20,431 nt of DNA from Defluviitaleaceae bacterium. Its GTDB lineage: Bacteria; Bacillota; Clostridia; Lachnospirales; UBA5962. Made by a program: the position numbers and the translations under genes. Below the pieces are notes generated by a model, which was not told where the DNA came from, did not search any database, and worked only from the letters and a program-made list of their open reading frames with translations. Of this stretch, positions 1 through 8,400 are shown piece after piece (the stretch's first letter is position 1; each line of letters opens with the position of its first letter). The stretch covers positions 1 through 20,431 of the forward strand of contig WQZK01000011.1 in NCBI GenBank assembly GCA_009780765.1, read 5' to 3'.

Positions 1-472
1 CAACAACAATATCAATCGCACCAGAACGAACCATCGCCTCAGCAATTTCAAGGGCTTGCTCGCCATCGTCTGGTTGAGATATGTAAAGCTCGTCGATATT
101 AACGCCTAGTTTTTTTGCGTAAATCGGGTCTAAAGCATGTTCAGCATCAACGTAACTCGCAATGCCGCCCGCCTTTTGAACAGATGCAACAACGTGAAGT
201 GCCGTAGTTGTTTTTCCGCCAGACTCTGGCCCGTATATTTCAATAATTCTGCCCTTTGGAAGCCCGCCAACTCCAAGTGCTAAATCTAAAGACAAAGAGC
301 CTGTTGGTATAACATCAATATCTTTTTTAGTGTTTTCACCAAGCTTCATAACTGCACCTTTACCAAAACTCTTCTCAATTCCAGAAATGGCCGAATTAAG
401 GGCTTTTAACTTATCTTCATGGCTTTGCTCGTTGTAATTTATCTCGTCTTTTGCTTTCTTTTCTTTAGGCAT
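1..472 (-). CDS. recA: RecA recombinase, N-terminal part (cut by window edge)
   Basis: This is the first 157 codons of RecA, the ATP-dependent strand-exchange protein of homologous recombination and the SOS response. The reading continues past base 1, so the C-terminal half is missing. I translated it by hand. The ATG at 472 follows a clear AAGGAG and gives MPKEKKAKDE. Recognisable RecA sequence follows: SFGKGAVMKLGE at about residues 35-46, IPTGSLSLDLALGVGGLPKGR at 55-75, Walker A GPESGGKTT at 81-89, and YVDAEHALDP at 107-116. Most RecA proteins I recall read GPESSGKTT, so Ser is Gly here, which still fits GxxxxGK[TS]. The N-terminus carries a charged extension of over ten residues relative to E. 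coli RecA. The gene follows cinA in the same direction, the classic Firmicutes cinA-recA order. No GAAC-N4-GTTC SOS box is visible in the 80-nt gap. Confidence 0.97.
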   Translation of the reverse strand, partial: MPKEKKAKDEINYNEQSHEDKLKALNSAISGIEKSFGKGAVMKLGENTKKDIDVIPTGSLSLDLALGVGGLPKGRIIEIYGPESGGKTTTALHVVASVQKAGGIASYVDAEHALDPIYAKKLGVNIDELYISQPDDGEQALEIAEAMVRSGAIDIVV

Positions 473-503
473 AACATAATCTCCTTATTTCTTTGATATA
501 TTT

Positions 504-512
504 ATTATAACA
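504..512 (-). promoter_or_regulatory. Candidate extended -10 promoter for recA
   Basis: On the minus strand the cinA-recA gap contains TGTTATAAT, an extended -10 element (TGn before TATAAT), about 30 nt upstream of the recA start. No good -35 hexamer lies 16-18 nt further upstream, which is typical of extended -10 promoters. It would let recA be transcribed apart from the upstream operon. The call rests on the motif and its position only. Confidence 0.45.
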
Positions 513-534
513 TAAAACAACCTTCAAAAGTCTC

Positions 535-551
535 AAATTTGTTTCAAATTT
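535..551 (-). other. Small AT-rich inverted repeat just after cinA
   Basis: AAATTTG and CAAATTT flank a 3-nt loop, giving a perfect 7-bp stem directly downstream of the cinA stop codon and upstream of the recA promoter candidate. No U-run follows on the minus strand, so it is a poor intrinsic terminator. It could be an mRNA-end structure or a protein site, and the AT content means chance is also possible. Confidence 0.3.
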
Positions 552-552
552 T

Positions 553-1791
553 TTAAGTTGTTTTTAAAAGTTCGCGCCTAAGAGTATCAAGAGCGTTAAT
601 TGCAGTTCTTTCGCGGATTCTTTGCCTATTCCCCTTAAAATTAAACTCTTTTACAATAACATTTCCATTTATAAAAACTGCTATATATACAAGTCCAACA
701 GGCTTTTCATCGGTTCCGCCATCAGGGCCAGCTATACCTGTTGTAGCGATAGAAACCGATGTTTTGCTTGACTTTGCAACACATCTCGCCATTTCTTCGG
801 CCGTCTGTTCTGAAACAGCACCAAATTCGTTCAAAGTACTTTCAGAAACGCCAAGGCGATTAATCTTCGCCTCGTTCGAATAAGCAACAATACCCTCTTT
901 AAAAATGCTAGAAACGTTAGGAATATCAACAAATTTCGACGCAATCATCCCACCAGTGCAAGACTCGGCTACAGAAATCGCCAACCCATTTTTTTCAAGT
1001 AATCCAATAACAACTTCTACCAAGCTAGTATCATCTTCACCATAAATATTTTCTGAAAAACGGCAGTATAATTCATCTTTTATAGGTTTTATAAGTTTTT
1101 TAGCTTCGTTCTCATCAGTGGCTGCTGCGGTTATTCTAAATTTTAATTCAGAGGCTTCTGCATATGGTGCAATTGTTGGGTTTGTTTGGTTTTCAATAAT
1201 ATCTTTAATTTTATCTTCTGCAAAAGATTCTCCAACACCACAAAGCCTAAGCGTATTAGAAATATATTTTTTATTGGTTTTTTGACTTAAAAATGGCAAA
1301 ACAAAGTTTTGATACATCGGAATCATTTCACTTGGAGGCCCAGGAAGCATTATAAGAATTTTGCCATTTTCTTCAATTAAAGAACCCGGTGCAGTGCCGT
1401 TGCTATTTGGAATTACAACAGAACCCTCAGGAATCCACGCTTGTTTTAGGTTATTTTCTGTCATCGCTCGTCCCATCGAAGCGAAATGAGCTTTTAGCGT
1501 TTTCATAGCCTCGGCATCTTCAATCATTTTTTTGTCAAAGAATTTGCCGCCAATTTCTTTAGTTAAATCGTCTTTAGTTGGGCCAAGGCCGCCTGTTGTA
1601 ATAACTATTTCTGCACGAGAAAAAGCCTCTTCTAGAGCCATTAAAAGCCTATCAGGATTATCGCCAACAACGGTTTGCCTAAAAACCGAAATGCCGATAG
1701 AAGCCAGCTCTTTCGCCAAAAACTGAGCATTTGTGTTTACTATATCACCAAGCAAAATTTCTGTTCCAACAGAAAGAATTTCTGCATTCAT
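553..1791 (-). CDS. cinA: CinA-like protein with NMN deamidase (PncC) domain
   Basis: The 412-residue product has the normal two-domain CinA layout. The N-terminal MoaB/Mog-like (MoCF) domain covers about residues 1-170, with SVGTEILLGD at 7-16, GGLGPTKDDLT at 67-77 and LPGPPSEM at 149-156. The C-terminal PncC-type domain covers about 255-410, with SVAESCTGG at 273-281 and TGIAGPDGG at 351-359. In characterised family members the C-terminal domain deamidates nicotinamide mononucleotide in pyridine nucleotide salvage, and the N-terminal domain has pyrophosphatase activity on ADP-ribose-type substrates. The gene was named for competence induction in streptococci and commonly precedes recA, as here. 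The ATG at 1791 starts 8 nt after the preceding stop codon; the Shine-Dalgarno is only AAAGG at a rather long 11-nt spacing. No key motif is missing. Confidence 0.95.
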   Translation of the reverse strand: MNAEILSVGTEILLGDIVNTNAQFLAKELASIGISVFRQTVVGDNPDRLLMALEEAFSRAEIVITTGGLGPTKDDLTKEIGGKFFDKKMIEDAEAMKTLKAHFASMGRAMTENNLKQAWIPEGSVVIPNSNGTAPGSLIEENGKILIMLPGPPSEMIPMYQNFVLPFLSQKTNKKYISNTLRLCGVGESFAEDKIKDIIENQTNPTIAPYAEASELKFRITAAATDENEAKKLIKPIKDELYCRFSENIYGEDDTSLVEVVIGLLEKNGLAISVAESCTGGMIASKFVDIPNVSSIFKEGIVAYSNEAKINRLGVSESTLNEFGAVSEQTAEEMARCVAKSSKTSVSIATTGIAGPDGGTDEKPVGLVYIAVFINGNVIVKEFNFKGNRQRIRERTAINALDTLRRELLKTT

Positions 1792-1799
1792 CTAAATCA

Positions 1800-2939
1800 C
1801 TACCTTTTACTGTATTTTCTTAAAATCTTTATATGTTTTTTGAGGGACATTACGGTTTTTCTAGCTTCTTCTGCGGTGTTATATTCGCAAAAGCTAAACC
1901 TAAGAGCCGAGTTGTACCGTTCTTTAGAAAGCCCCATATTTGCTAAAATATTGTTTTTATTTTCTTTGTAATTGCTCGAACAAGCTGAACCTGTAGATAC
2001 AAAAATTCCATCTTCCTCTAGTGCGTGAAGCAAAACTTCGGCTTTAACGCCTACAAAGCTTAAATTTAAGATATATGGCGAAGAATCTTCTAAGCTGCCA
2101 TTCACAAAAACCTCGTCTAGTTCATCCACAATTTTCAACAATTCACTTTTCACTTCGGTCACTTTTTTAAAATTTTCTGAAATCAAACTATTCATAACCC
2201 TAGCCGATTCAGAAAATGCAAGTATTCCCGTAGTGTTTTCTGTTCCAGGGCGAATATTTTTTTGCTGCCCTCCGCCAAAAAATAACGGATTAATTTTTGT
2301 ACCCTTTTTGATGTATAACCCGCCAGCCCCTTTAATTCCGTGGATTTTATGCGAACTAAACGAGTACATATCAACATTTTTCAAGTCAAGTGGAATTTTG
2401 CAAAACCCCTGAACACCATCAACATGAAAAACAGCATTAGAATCCTTTAAAATCCGCCCAATTTCGGCTATATTTTGAATTACTCCAGTTTCGTTGTTAA
2501 CGTGCATAATGCTAACAAGCACTGTGTCTTCCCTAAGTTCAGCTTTAAGCTCGTTAATGTCAATAAATCCGCCATTGTCAACGGCTAAATACGTAACTTC
2601 GTATCCATTTTTAGCAAGTTCCTCAATAGGCATAAAAGCCGATGTATGCTCGGTTTTGGTGGTGATAATATGCTTGTGTCGCTTACTTCTCGTTGCAGCA
2701 CCTAAAATGGCTAAATTATTGCTTTCTGTTCCGCCAGAAGTATAGAAAATTTCATCATCTGAAACCTTTAAAATTTCTGCAATTCGCCTTGTTGCAAGTT
2801 TAATTTCTTTCTCTACTGAAAATCCAATTTTGTGAAGAGAAGATGGGTTACCATACAAGTTTTCCATCGCCCAAGTGGCTTTTTCTATTATCTCTTGTCG
2901 CGGCTTTGTTGTTGCAGCGTTGTCAAAATATATTGTCAT
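1800..2939 (-). CDS. Cysteine desulfurase, NifS/IscS type (group I)
   Basis: This is a PLP-dependent enzyme of 379 residues that removes sulfur from cysteine and passes it as a persulfide to Fe-S cluster assembly or tRNA thiolation. Visible signatures are YFDNAATT at 4-11, TSGGTESNN at 67-75, His98 in TEHTS, HVDGVQ at 172-177, the PLP lysine Lys198 in SSHKIHG, RPGTEN at 230-235, and the persulfide cysteine Cys320 in STGSACSS. The SxGSAC loop places it in group I (IscS/NifS) rather than SufS. The start ATG overlaps the rsmE stop (TAATG) with only a weak upstream SD, which suggests translational coupling. No IscU, thiI or mnmA neighbour is present, so the sulfur acceptor cannot be told from context, and I give no symbol. 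Confidence 0.93.
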   Translation of the reverse strand: MTIYFDNAATTKPRQEIIEKATWAMENLYGNPSSLHKIGFSVEKEIKLATRRIAEILKVSDDEIFYTSGGTESNNLAILGAATRSKRHKHIITTKTEHTSAFMPIEELAKNGYEVTYLAVDNGGFIDINELKAELREDTVLVSIMHVNNETGVIQNIAEIGRILKDSNAVFHVDGVQGFCKIPLDLKNVDMYSFSSHKIHGIKGAGGLYIKKGTKINPLFFGGGQQKNIRPGTENTTGILAFSESARVMNSLISENFKKVTEVKSELLKIVDELDEVFVNGSLEDSSPYILNLSFVGVKAEVLLHALEEDGIFVSTGSACSSNYKENKNNILANMGLSKERYNSALRFSFCEYNTAEEARKTVMSLKKHIKILRKYSKR

Positions 2940-3658
2940 TAGAGTTCACCAATTTCGTGTAATGTTATTGCTAAAGTCGCTAATCCAGCAGTTTCTGTGC
3001 GAAGTATACGATTACCTAGGCTTACTGTTTGAATTTTAGAAGATTTTGCAAATTCAACTTCTTTTTCAGAAAAACCACCCTCAGGACCTATGAATATACT
3101 AATATTCTCGCCAGAAAAACCACTTAAAATGCCCTTTAGATTATTTTCTTTTTCACCCTCGTAAGGCATTAGTGATAAGTCATAATTTCCCATTTCTTTT
3201 GCGGCATCTTTAAAACTAATGGGCATACAAATTTCGGGAATAATTCCACGCCCACTTTGTTTTGCAGCCGCTTCCGAAATTTTTTGAAGCCTATCTAACT
3301 TTTTAGAAAAATCGGGTTTAATTTTAACAATGGTTCGCTCCGTTAAAACAGGAACAATCTTAAAAATGCCCAATTCTACACATTTTTGAATGATAAGTTC
3401 AAGCTTGTCCGCCTTTGGAAACCCTTGATATAGGGTTATTTTGGATGGCGGCTCGGCGTTATTTTCAAATCTTTCTACAATACGCAAATCTAGCGAGTTT
3501 TTAGAAATTTGAGTGATGGAGCATCTATAGTCGATAAGATTTCCATCACAAATAATTATTTCGTCGCCTTCTCTTAGCCTTAAAACATTGATTATATGGT
3601 TTTCGTCGCTTTCAGAAAGACTTAATATATTGCCCTTTGGTGCAAAAAATCTATTCAT
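2939..3658 (-). CDS. rsmE: 16S rRNA (uracil-1498-N3)-methyltransferase RsmE
   Basis: A SPOUT-fold methyltransferase that methylates N3 of U1498 in 16S rRNA using SAM. From the chosen start the protein is 239 residues, normal for the family. The C-terminal SAM-binding knot is clear: IFIGPEGGFSEKEVEFA, then SLGNRILRTETAGLATL. The N-terminal PUA-like part begins MNRFFAPKG. The open frame could start 21 nt earlier (MLKRGYL), but the ATG at 3658 is better. It has AGAGG at correct spacing, it begins where family members begin, and the longer form would overlap prmA by 29 nt rather than 8. The end overlaps the next gene's ATG. Pairing with prmA is common in Firmicutes and groups two translation-machinery methyltransferases. 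Confidence 0.95.
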   Translation of the reverse strand: MNRFFAPKGNILSLSESDENHIINVLRLREGDEIIICDGNLIDYRCSITQISKNSLDLRIVERFENNAEPPSKITLYQGFPKADKLELIIQKCVELGIFKIVPVLTERTIVKIKPDFSKKLDRLQKISEAAAKQSGRGIIPEICMPISFKDAAKEMGNYDLSLMPYEGEKENNLKGILSGFSGENISIFIGPEGGFSEKEVEFAKSSKIQTVSLGNRILRTETAGLATLAITLHEIGEL

Positions 3659-4634
3659 TAGGTAACCTCTTTTTAGCAACTATGCAGTACCAATCGTCTT
3701 TAGAATTTTGCGAAACAATCTCAAAGCCTGTACCTTTTAGAGCCTCAGAAACATCTAAAACTCTAGTATCTATAATGCCCGAGCATATAAAAACACCATC
3801 TTCCTCCATCACTTCACAAACAAAATCTGCAAAACCGATTATAACATCAGCAACTATATTGGCTATAACTAAATTATACTTTTTAGTACGAAGAGTATTT
3901 TTTATATTTTCATCCGCCAAAGCGTTGCCACAAAGCACATGGTACCTTTCTTTGGCTATGCCATTTTTTTCAGCATTTTCATAGGCTATTGCGATGGCAT
4001 CATGCTCAATATCAATTGCGGTAGCATTTTTTGCACCAAGCATCATGCTTATTATTGATAAAATACCTGTTCCATGCCCTAAATCCAGCACTTCTTTAGC
4101 ATTTTCGGCATATTTTTCAATTTGTTCAATGCAAAGCTGAGTTGTTTGATGCAAGCCTGTTCCAAAAACGTGGCCGGGGTCTATTGTAAAAACAATTTTA
4201 CTGCCATCGTTTTTATATTCTTCCCATGCAGGCTTAATCACTACATTTTTGCCTATTTCTATAGGTTTGTAGTGTTTTTTCCAGTTGTCTTTCCAGTCAT
4301 CATCATCAACATTTTTCATTTCTAAGAGAAGTGTGCCTAAATCAAGCCCAACATCAGTATTTTTAAGATTTTTAAGCGATTTTTCCAAAGCTGTTAAAAC
4401 CTCAAAACTATTTGGCGTTTTACTTAAATAAAACTTAACAAAAACACGCTTATCTGCGTTTTCTAAAAGATTTTCGTCAACATAGTCCCAATTCATAGGG
4501 TTAGTTTCTAAAAAGTTTTTCATATCCTCAAAATCTTCTATCTGTATGGCAGTTATGCCTAACTCCATAAGAGTTGCGTAAACCACTTCTACCCCTTCGG
4601 AAGTGGTGTAAATATTAGCTTCTATCCATTCCAT
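3651..4634 (-). CDS. prmA: Ribosomal protein L11 methyltransferase PrmA
   Basis: A class I SAM-dependent methyltransferase that modifies ribosomal protein L11. The 327-residue length is slightly above the usual 300-315. The N-terminal L11-recognition domain covers about residues 1-110 (starts MEWIEANIYT). The catalytic domain contains DDDWKDNWKKHYKPI at 110-124, FGTGLHQTT at 157-165, SAM motif I DLGHGTGILSI at 184-194, and ANIVADV at 258-264. The two core motifs differ a little from the forms I know best (FGTGTHPTT and D-G-C-G-S-G), but the overall pattern is unmistakable. AAGGAG overlaps the last codons of the DUF368 gene and the ATG lies 3 nt after its stop, so the two genes are probably translationally coupled. 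The 3' end overlaps rsmE by 8 nt. Confidence 0.94.
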   Translation of the reverse strand: MEWIEANIYTTSEGVEVVYATLMELGITAIQIEDFEDMKNFLETNPMNWDYVDENLLENADKRVFVKFYLSKTPNSFEVLTALEKSLKNLKNTDVGLDLGTLLLEMKNVDDDDWKDNWKKHYKPIEIGKNVVIKPAWEEYKNDGSKIVFTIDPGHVFGTGLHQTTQLCIEQIEKYAENAKEVLDLGHGTGILSIISMMLGAKNATAIDIEHDAIAIAYENAEKNGIAKERYHVLCGNALADENIKNTLRTKKYNLVIANIVADVIIGFADFVCEVMEEDGVFICSGIIDTRVLDVSEALKGTGFEIVSQNSKDDWYCIVAKKRLPNE

Positions 4635-4637
4635 AAT

Positions 4638-5492
4638 TTACTCCTTTGCGTTAAAGAAAACGGTTGATAAAAATCCTATTACCAAGCAAACAATACAAAT
4701 AAGTACAAGCGATACCGTTCCCGCACCTGTTAAACCATCAAAATCAACCTCTTCAAACCCAGTTTGCAAAAGGATGAAAACAGCCGAGCCTAAAAGCCCC
4801 AAAACCGAGTAGTAAACAGCATCTGCAAATCGTTTTAAAAGCCACGCCAAAACCCTTGCAATTGCTATTACCCCTAAAATTGCACCAAGCGTAAATGGTA
4901 TTAACAAAATTATAGAATCTAACGAAAAACGCATAGCATTGGAAACCGCATTATACACTGTTTCGTATTGGTTTATAATCATTAACATAACAGAGCCAGA
5001 AACACCGGGCGTTGCCATTAACGATGCGGCAAAAAGCCCAGAAAAGAACATTGTTCCCACATCTCGAATGCTTGAAATTCGTTCAAGGTAAACGTAGCTT
5101 TCATCATCCACGCCCGAAGCTCTAATCATATATATCATTCCAAAAAACGCAACAACCGTAAAAATTAAATACAAAGGCTTAAATTTTATTTTTTTTATAA
5201 TCATAGGTACAGAGCCAAGAACAAGCCCCGTAAAAAGGATATAAGATTGTAGTGGAAACCTTTCAATAACCCACAATATTAGCTCTGTAGAAACCAAAAC
5301 CCCAACCATTACTCCAATAACAATTGGCAGCAAAAACTTAAAACTACCTTTTTTATCGCTTCTTAGATTATTAACTGCATCTAGTATTTTTTCGTAAAGA
5401 CCAACCGCAACCGCAAAAATACTAGCTGAAAGCCCAGGTATAACAAGAGCTATACCTATTAAAGCCCCTTTAATTATGTTCATTATTGCCAT
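4638..5492 (-). CDS. DUF368 membrane protein, putative polyprenyl-phosphate translocase (PopT-like)
   Basis: The 284-residue product is strongly hydrophobic, with about eight predicted membrane segments. It has the DUF368 hallmark of two related half-motifs: VIPGLSASIFAVAVGLYEKI at 18-37 and ATPGVSGSVMLMIINQYETV at 160-179. Each contains PG-(L/V)-S-(A/G)-S followed by a Y-E pair, indicating an internal duplication. From the literature as I recall it, DUF368 proteins (PopT) recycle undecaprenyl phosphate across the membrane for cell-wall synthesis; assigning that role here is by family only. AAGGAG sits 8 nt before the ATG at 5492. An in-frame Met at residue 4 is a less likely start. The gene follows the GH18 gene after 63 nt, one of the larger gaps in this operon, in which I see no convincing promoter. 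Confidence 0.88.
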   Translation of the reverse strand: MAIMNIIKGALIGIALVIPGLSASIFAVAVGLYEKILDAVNNLRSDKKGSFKFLLPIVIGVMVGVLVSTELILWVIERFPLQSYILFTGLVLGSVPMIIKKIKFKPLYLIFTVVAFFGMIYMIRASGVDDESYVYLERISSIRDVGTMFFSGLFAASLMATPGVSGSVMLMIINQYETVYNAVSNAMRFSLDSIILLIPFTLGAILGVIAIARVLAWLLKRFADAVYYSVLGLLGSAVFILLQTGFEEVDFDGLTGAGTVSLVLICIVCLVIGFLSTVFFNAKE

Positions 5493-5555
5493 AAAAGCAA
5501 CTCCTTTTTATGAAGACTATGTTATAAAAGCTTATTCACTAAGGCCTTGTCCATA

Positions 5556-7319
5556 TCACCTAGATATATACTCGTGAATTAAAGCCCAAACCCTAGGATC
5601 TTCAAGCCCTCTTCGCCAGAAAGCAACACCAGCAAGCTCATATCTTTCAAAAAGCCTTAACTTTTCTTCCATAGAACGTAAATCTTCTAGCCAAATTCTG
5701 TGAATAAGCAGTTCGCCATTAACTATTTCTTCATATTCGGCAAAATAGCAACCTAAATCCTCCAGCCAAATAAATTCGGCATTATTCCTTGTAAAAATTG
5801 TGTGTCCATAAAGCATACCAACTGTTCTTTGAGTAAACTCGCCAGTTACGGTATTTTCTATCCAAATTCTTGAGTAAAACGGCAATGCAAGCACAAGCTT
5901 TTCGGCAGGCACTTCGTTAAGCATATTAATAATAGCGTTTTCAACAAACACTCTACTTGCATTTGGACCAATAAGCCCCGTTCCAAGATAATCATCGTAC
6001 GCCATAACAACAATAAAATCCGAAAGCTCTGCAATTAATCCACGGTTATAGTACATACTCCACGGAGCAGGCACAAAAACATCTACAGAAAGCCAAAGCC
6101 CTCGCTCACGCATAAGTGGATAAAGCTCTCTTAAAAACTGGTGGAAATAATCTATATCAATCATCCAAACTCGCTCAAAGTCTATGTTAAGTCCATCTAA
6201 ATTAAATTCTTCAGCAAAGTTTAAAAGCTGTGTGATAACATGCTCACGCATGTTTGTGTCTGAAAGAATTGCACCAGAAATTGTTTTTCCTTGGTCTATT
6301 AAATTTCTGTCGTCATAATTATCAGCAACCATAGCCCAAACTTGATAACCCTGCGAATGTGCCCAATTTACATAAGCTAAAGAAGCACGAGAGTGCATAT
6401 CGCCGTTAAGACTAAAAACATCAAAATCGAACCATGTAGGCGATAAAACATTAAGCCCTTGATGAGGAACTCGCCTAGCTTCGTTGGCATTTGCTTCAAT
6501 GGTCGTTATTAAATCCCAAACCATATTTACAGGGCCATCTATTGGCCTGTGCTCCCTAAGCTGTGGAAGTGGATTGTATGCCATGAGGTTGTGTGTTGTT
6601 GATACACCTTCTGTGAATTCACTCATAAGAATATATCCCAAAACTCCGGATTCTGTACGTATTCTTGCATAGTTTTCTTCTTCACCAAACCCGCTGCCGT
6701 AAAAGGCGATAAATGCAGTGCTTGGTTCTAAATTTTCGGCTATATAGCTCTTGTGATTCGGCTCTAACCTAACAACTCCGCCACCAATTGCAGTGCCTCC
6801 TGCTATAGAGGTATCTTGGTAATCAGCTATGATAATATTATTTTCAGATAAAAACCTAATGTTTATGTTGAAATCAGACAATTCATTAAGTAAATCCATA
6901 GGAACATACACCATATTATTTCTAATTAAAATTGGCAAATCAAGTATTTCAGGCCTTAAATTAAGATAATAGTTTAAATCGTTCGGAAACATACGCATAA
7001 CTCTTGTTGGGGTAGTTATTGTGAGAATTTGTAAAGGCTCGTCCCAAAAAATTGGCAAATCAGAATATTCTTGTATAAAATCAAGTGGTAAATATAAATT
7101 GTTATTATCTAAGAGCGGAAAATTTTGAAGCTCTAAAATTTCATCACCAAAAATAATGTGAATATTGCCATCATTAAGGTTATTAACCTCAAAAAAGTCT
7201 TGCGTTTCCATATTGGGAGCGTTTTGTTGCCTAATCCGGTCTAAACTACGCCAAATAAAAATAGAAATAGGCAGTGCTATAAGTAAAATTATTATAATAA
7301 TTGTAATCAATTTTTTCAT
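5556..7319 (-). CDS. Membrane-anchored glycoside hydrolase family 18 protein with stalk and SH3-like domains
   Basis: A 587-residue protein anchored outside the cell by an N-terminal membrane segment (about 4-23), with no obvious signal-peptidase site. Residues about 55-165 look like the copper-amine-oxidase N-terminal ('stalk') fold: two strand-rich halves with NLYLPLDFI at 74-82 and MVYVPMDLL at 136-144. Residues about 180-235 resemble a bacterial SH3 domain. The GH18 barrel spans about 265-585. Its signature DGLNIDFE lies at 375-382 with Glu382 as the expected acid, and MAYDDY at 439-444 and AGVAFWRRG at 563-571 follow. The closest relatives I know are YaaH/SleL-like peptidoglycan N-acetylglucosaminidases of spore formers, so it probably cuts cell-wall or spore-cortex glycan. 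Substrate is inference. AAAGGA lies in the 3' end of the upstream recombinase gene and the ATG starts 3 nt after its stop. Confidence 0.88.
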   Translation of the reverse strand: MKKLITIIIIILLIALPISIFIWRSLDRIRQQNAPNMETQDFFEVNNLNDGNIHIIFGDEILELQNFPLLDNNNLYLPLDFIQEYSDLPIFWDEPLQILTITTPTRVMRMFPNDLNYYLNLRPEILDLPILIRNNMVYVPMDLLNELSDFNINIRFLSENNIIIADYQDTSIAGGTAIGGGVVRLEPNHKSYIAENLEPSTAFIAFYGSGFGEEENYARIRTESGVLGYILMSEFTEGVSTTHNLMAYNPLPQLREHRPIDGPVNMVWDLITTIEANANEARRVPHQGLNVLSPTWFDFDVFSLNGDMHSRASLAYVNWAHSQGYQVWAMVADNYDDRNLIDQGKTISGAILSDTNMREHVITQLLNFAEEFNLDGLNIDFERVWMIDIDYFHQFLRELYPLMRERGLWLSVDVFVPAPWSMYYNRGLIAELSDFIVVMAYDDYLGTGLIGPNASRVFVENAIINMLNEVPAEKLVLALPFYSRIWIENTVTGEFTQRTVGMLYGHTIFTRNNAEFIWLEDLGCYFAEYEEIVNGELLIHRIWLEDLRSMEEKLRLFERYELAGVAFWRRGLEDPRVWALIHEYISR

Positions 7320-7322
7320 AGT

Positions 7323-8369
7323 TTAATCCTTTCGTAATTTAACATATTTGGCGGCTTGCCTTCGTCGGCTATCTTCAAGCTCGGCATAATGTTTTTTTGT
7401 GGTATTAACATCTTTATGCCCTAAAACATCAGCAACAAGATAAATATCACCTGTTTCTTGATATAGGTTTGTGCCATATGTGCTTCTTAACTTGTGTGGT
7501 GAAATATTTTTAAGACTCGTTATAAGTTGCGAATATTTTTTAACCAAATTTTGAACAGCTCGTGTTGTTATTCTTTTATGCTGCATAGACAAAAACAAAG
7601 CATCTTCATACCCTGAAACCGGAATAATTTTTTCTCGCTCTTTAAAATAATCTAAAAGAGCATCATAAACCTCATCACCAAAGTAAATTACCACTTCGTT
7701 TCCACCTTTTCGTGTTATTTTTATACCTGCAACATTAAAATCGACATGACTCATATTAATCGCAACACATTCTGAAACTCTAATGCCTGTCCCCAAAAGA
7801 AGTGTTACAATAGCTAAATCTCGCTTCTTTGTGTATTGGTGAAATTTTTGCTGCCTTTCTGTAAGTTTTTCGCCAAACTCAACCTCGTCTAAAAGCCTTG
7901 CAACCTCGTCAATCTCAAGCCTTGTAATATTTTTTTCGTGAATTTTTGGAAATTCTACAACCTCAGCTGGATTTTTTGTCAACTTCCGCTTTTTATAAAA
8001 ATATGCAAACATTGCACGAACAGCCGAAAGCTTTCTTGATTTTCCTTGAGCTTTGTTATGATACTCTATTTGATTTCTTTCATGGTATGTCAAAAATTCC
8101 ATATAATTCTCAATATGCTCAGGAGAAGTTTTGTCTAAAACATCCAGTGTAAAATTTTCTATATCAATAGCTTTAAAGCTTGGCTCATTTTTTAAAAGAT
8201 ACTCGAAAAAAATGCGCAAATCATTAGCATAGCCAAGCCTTGTATTTGAAGATGTTGTTTCTTGTATGCCTCTAAAAAATTCAGACATAAATGGGGGCAT
8301 TTCCGTCAGGCGCTCTCTAAGTAGTTTTACATTTTTCAAATCTTGTTCTTCATGATAATTCTTTGCCAA
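7323..8369 (-). CDS. Tyrosine recombinase, XerS-like
   Basis: A 348-residue site-specific recombinase. The SAM-like core-binding domain covers about 25-130 and the catalytic domain 145-345. All catalytic residues are present: Arg197 (GTGIRVSE), Lys221 (TRKGG), His292 and Arg295 (SPHKLRS), His318 (LGHKD), and nucleophile Tyr328 (KKHYAE). The N-terminal MPPFMSEFF stretch and KKRDLAIVTLLL before the first Arg resemble streptococcal XerS, the single recombinase that resolves chromosome dimers at dif. The length also matches XerS (about 356) better than XerC/D (about 300). Chromosome-dimer resolution is therefore the likeliest role, but an integrase cannot be excluded. The start is TTG at 8369, with GGGG 8 nt upstream; the next in-frame ATG would remove 23 residues. 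It appears to be the first gene of the long minus-strand operon. Confidence 0.85.
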   Translation of the reverse strand: MAKNYHEEQDLKNVKLLRERLTEMPPFMSEFFRGIQETTSSNTRLGYANDLRIFFEYLLKNEPSFKAIDIENFTLDVLDKTSPEHIENYMEFLTYHERNQIEYHNKAQGKSRKLSAVRAMFAYFYKKRKLTKNPAEVVEFPKIHEKNITRLEIDEVARLLDEVEFGEKLTERQQKFHQYTKKRDLAIVTLLLGTGIRVSECVAINMSHVDFNVAGIKITRKGGNEVVIYFGDEVYDALLDYFKEREKIIPVSGYEDALFLSMQHKRITTRAVQNLVKKYSQLITSLKNISPHKLRSTYGTNLYQETGDIYLVADVLGHKDVNTTKKHYAELEDSRRRQAAKYVKLRKD

Positions 8370-8400
8370 ATTGTATACCCCTTTTCTTTTGTATTATTTT

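Noticed and set aside
3659..3679. Seven-residue longer N-terminus for RsmE (start at 3679)
   Set aside because: The ATG at 3658 has the better SD spacing, fits family N-termini and overlaps prmA less.
3637..3984. 115-codon plus-strand open frame over the prmA/rsmE junction
   Set aside because: Both real genes on the other strand are conserved here; the frame has no family resemblance.
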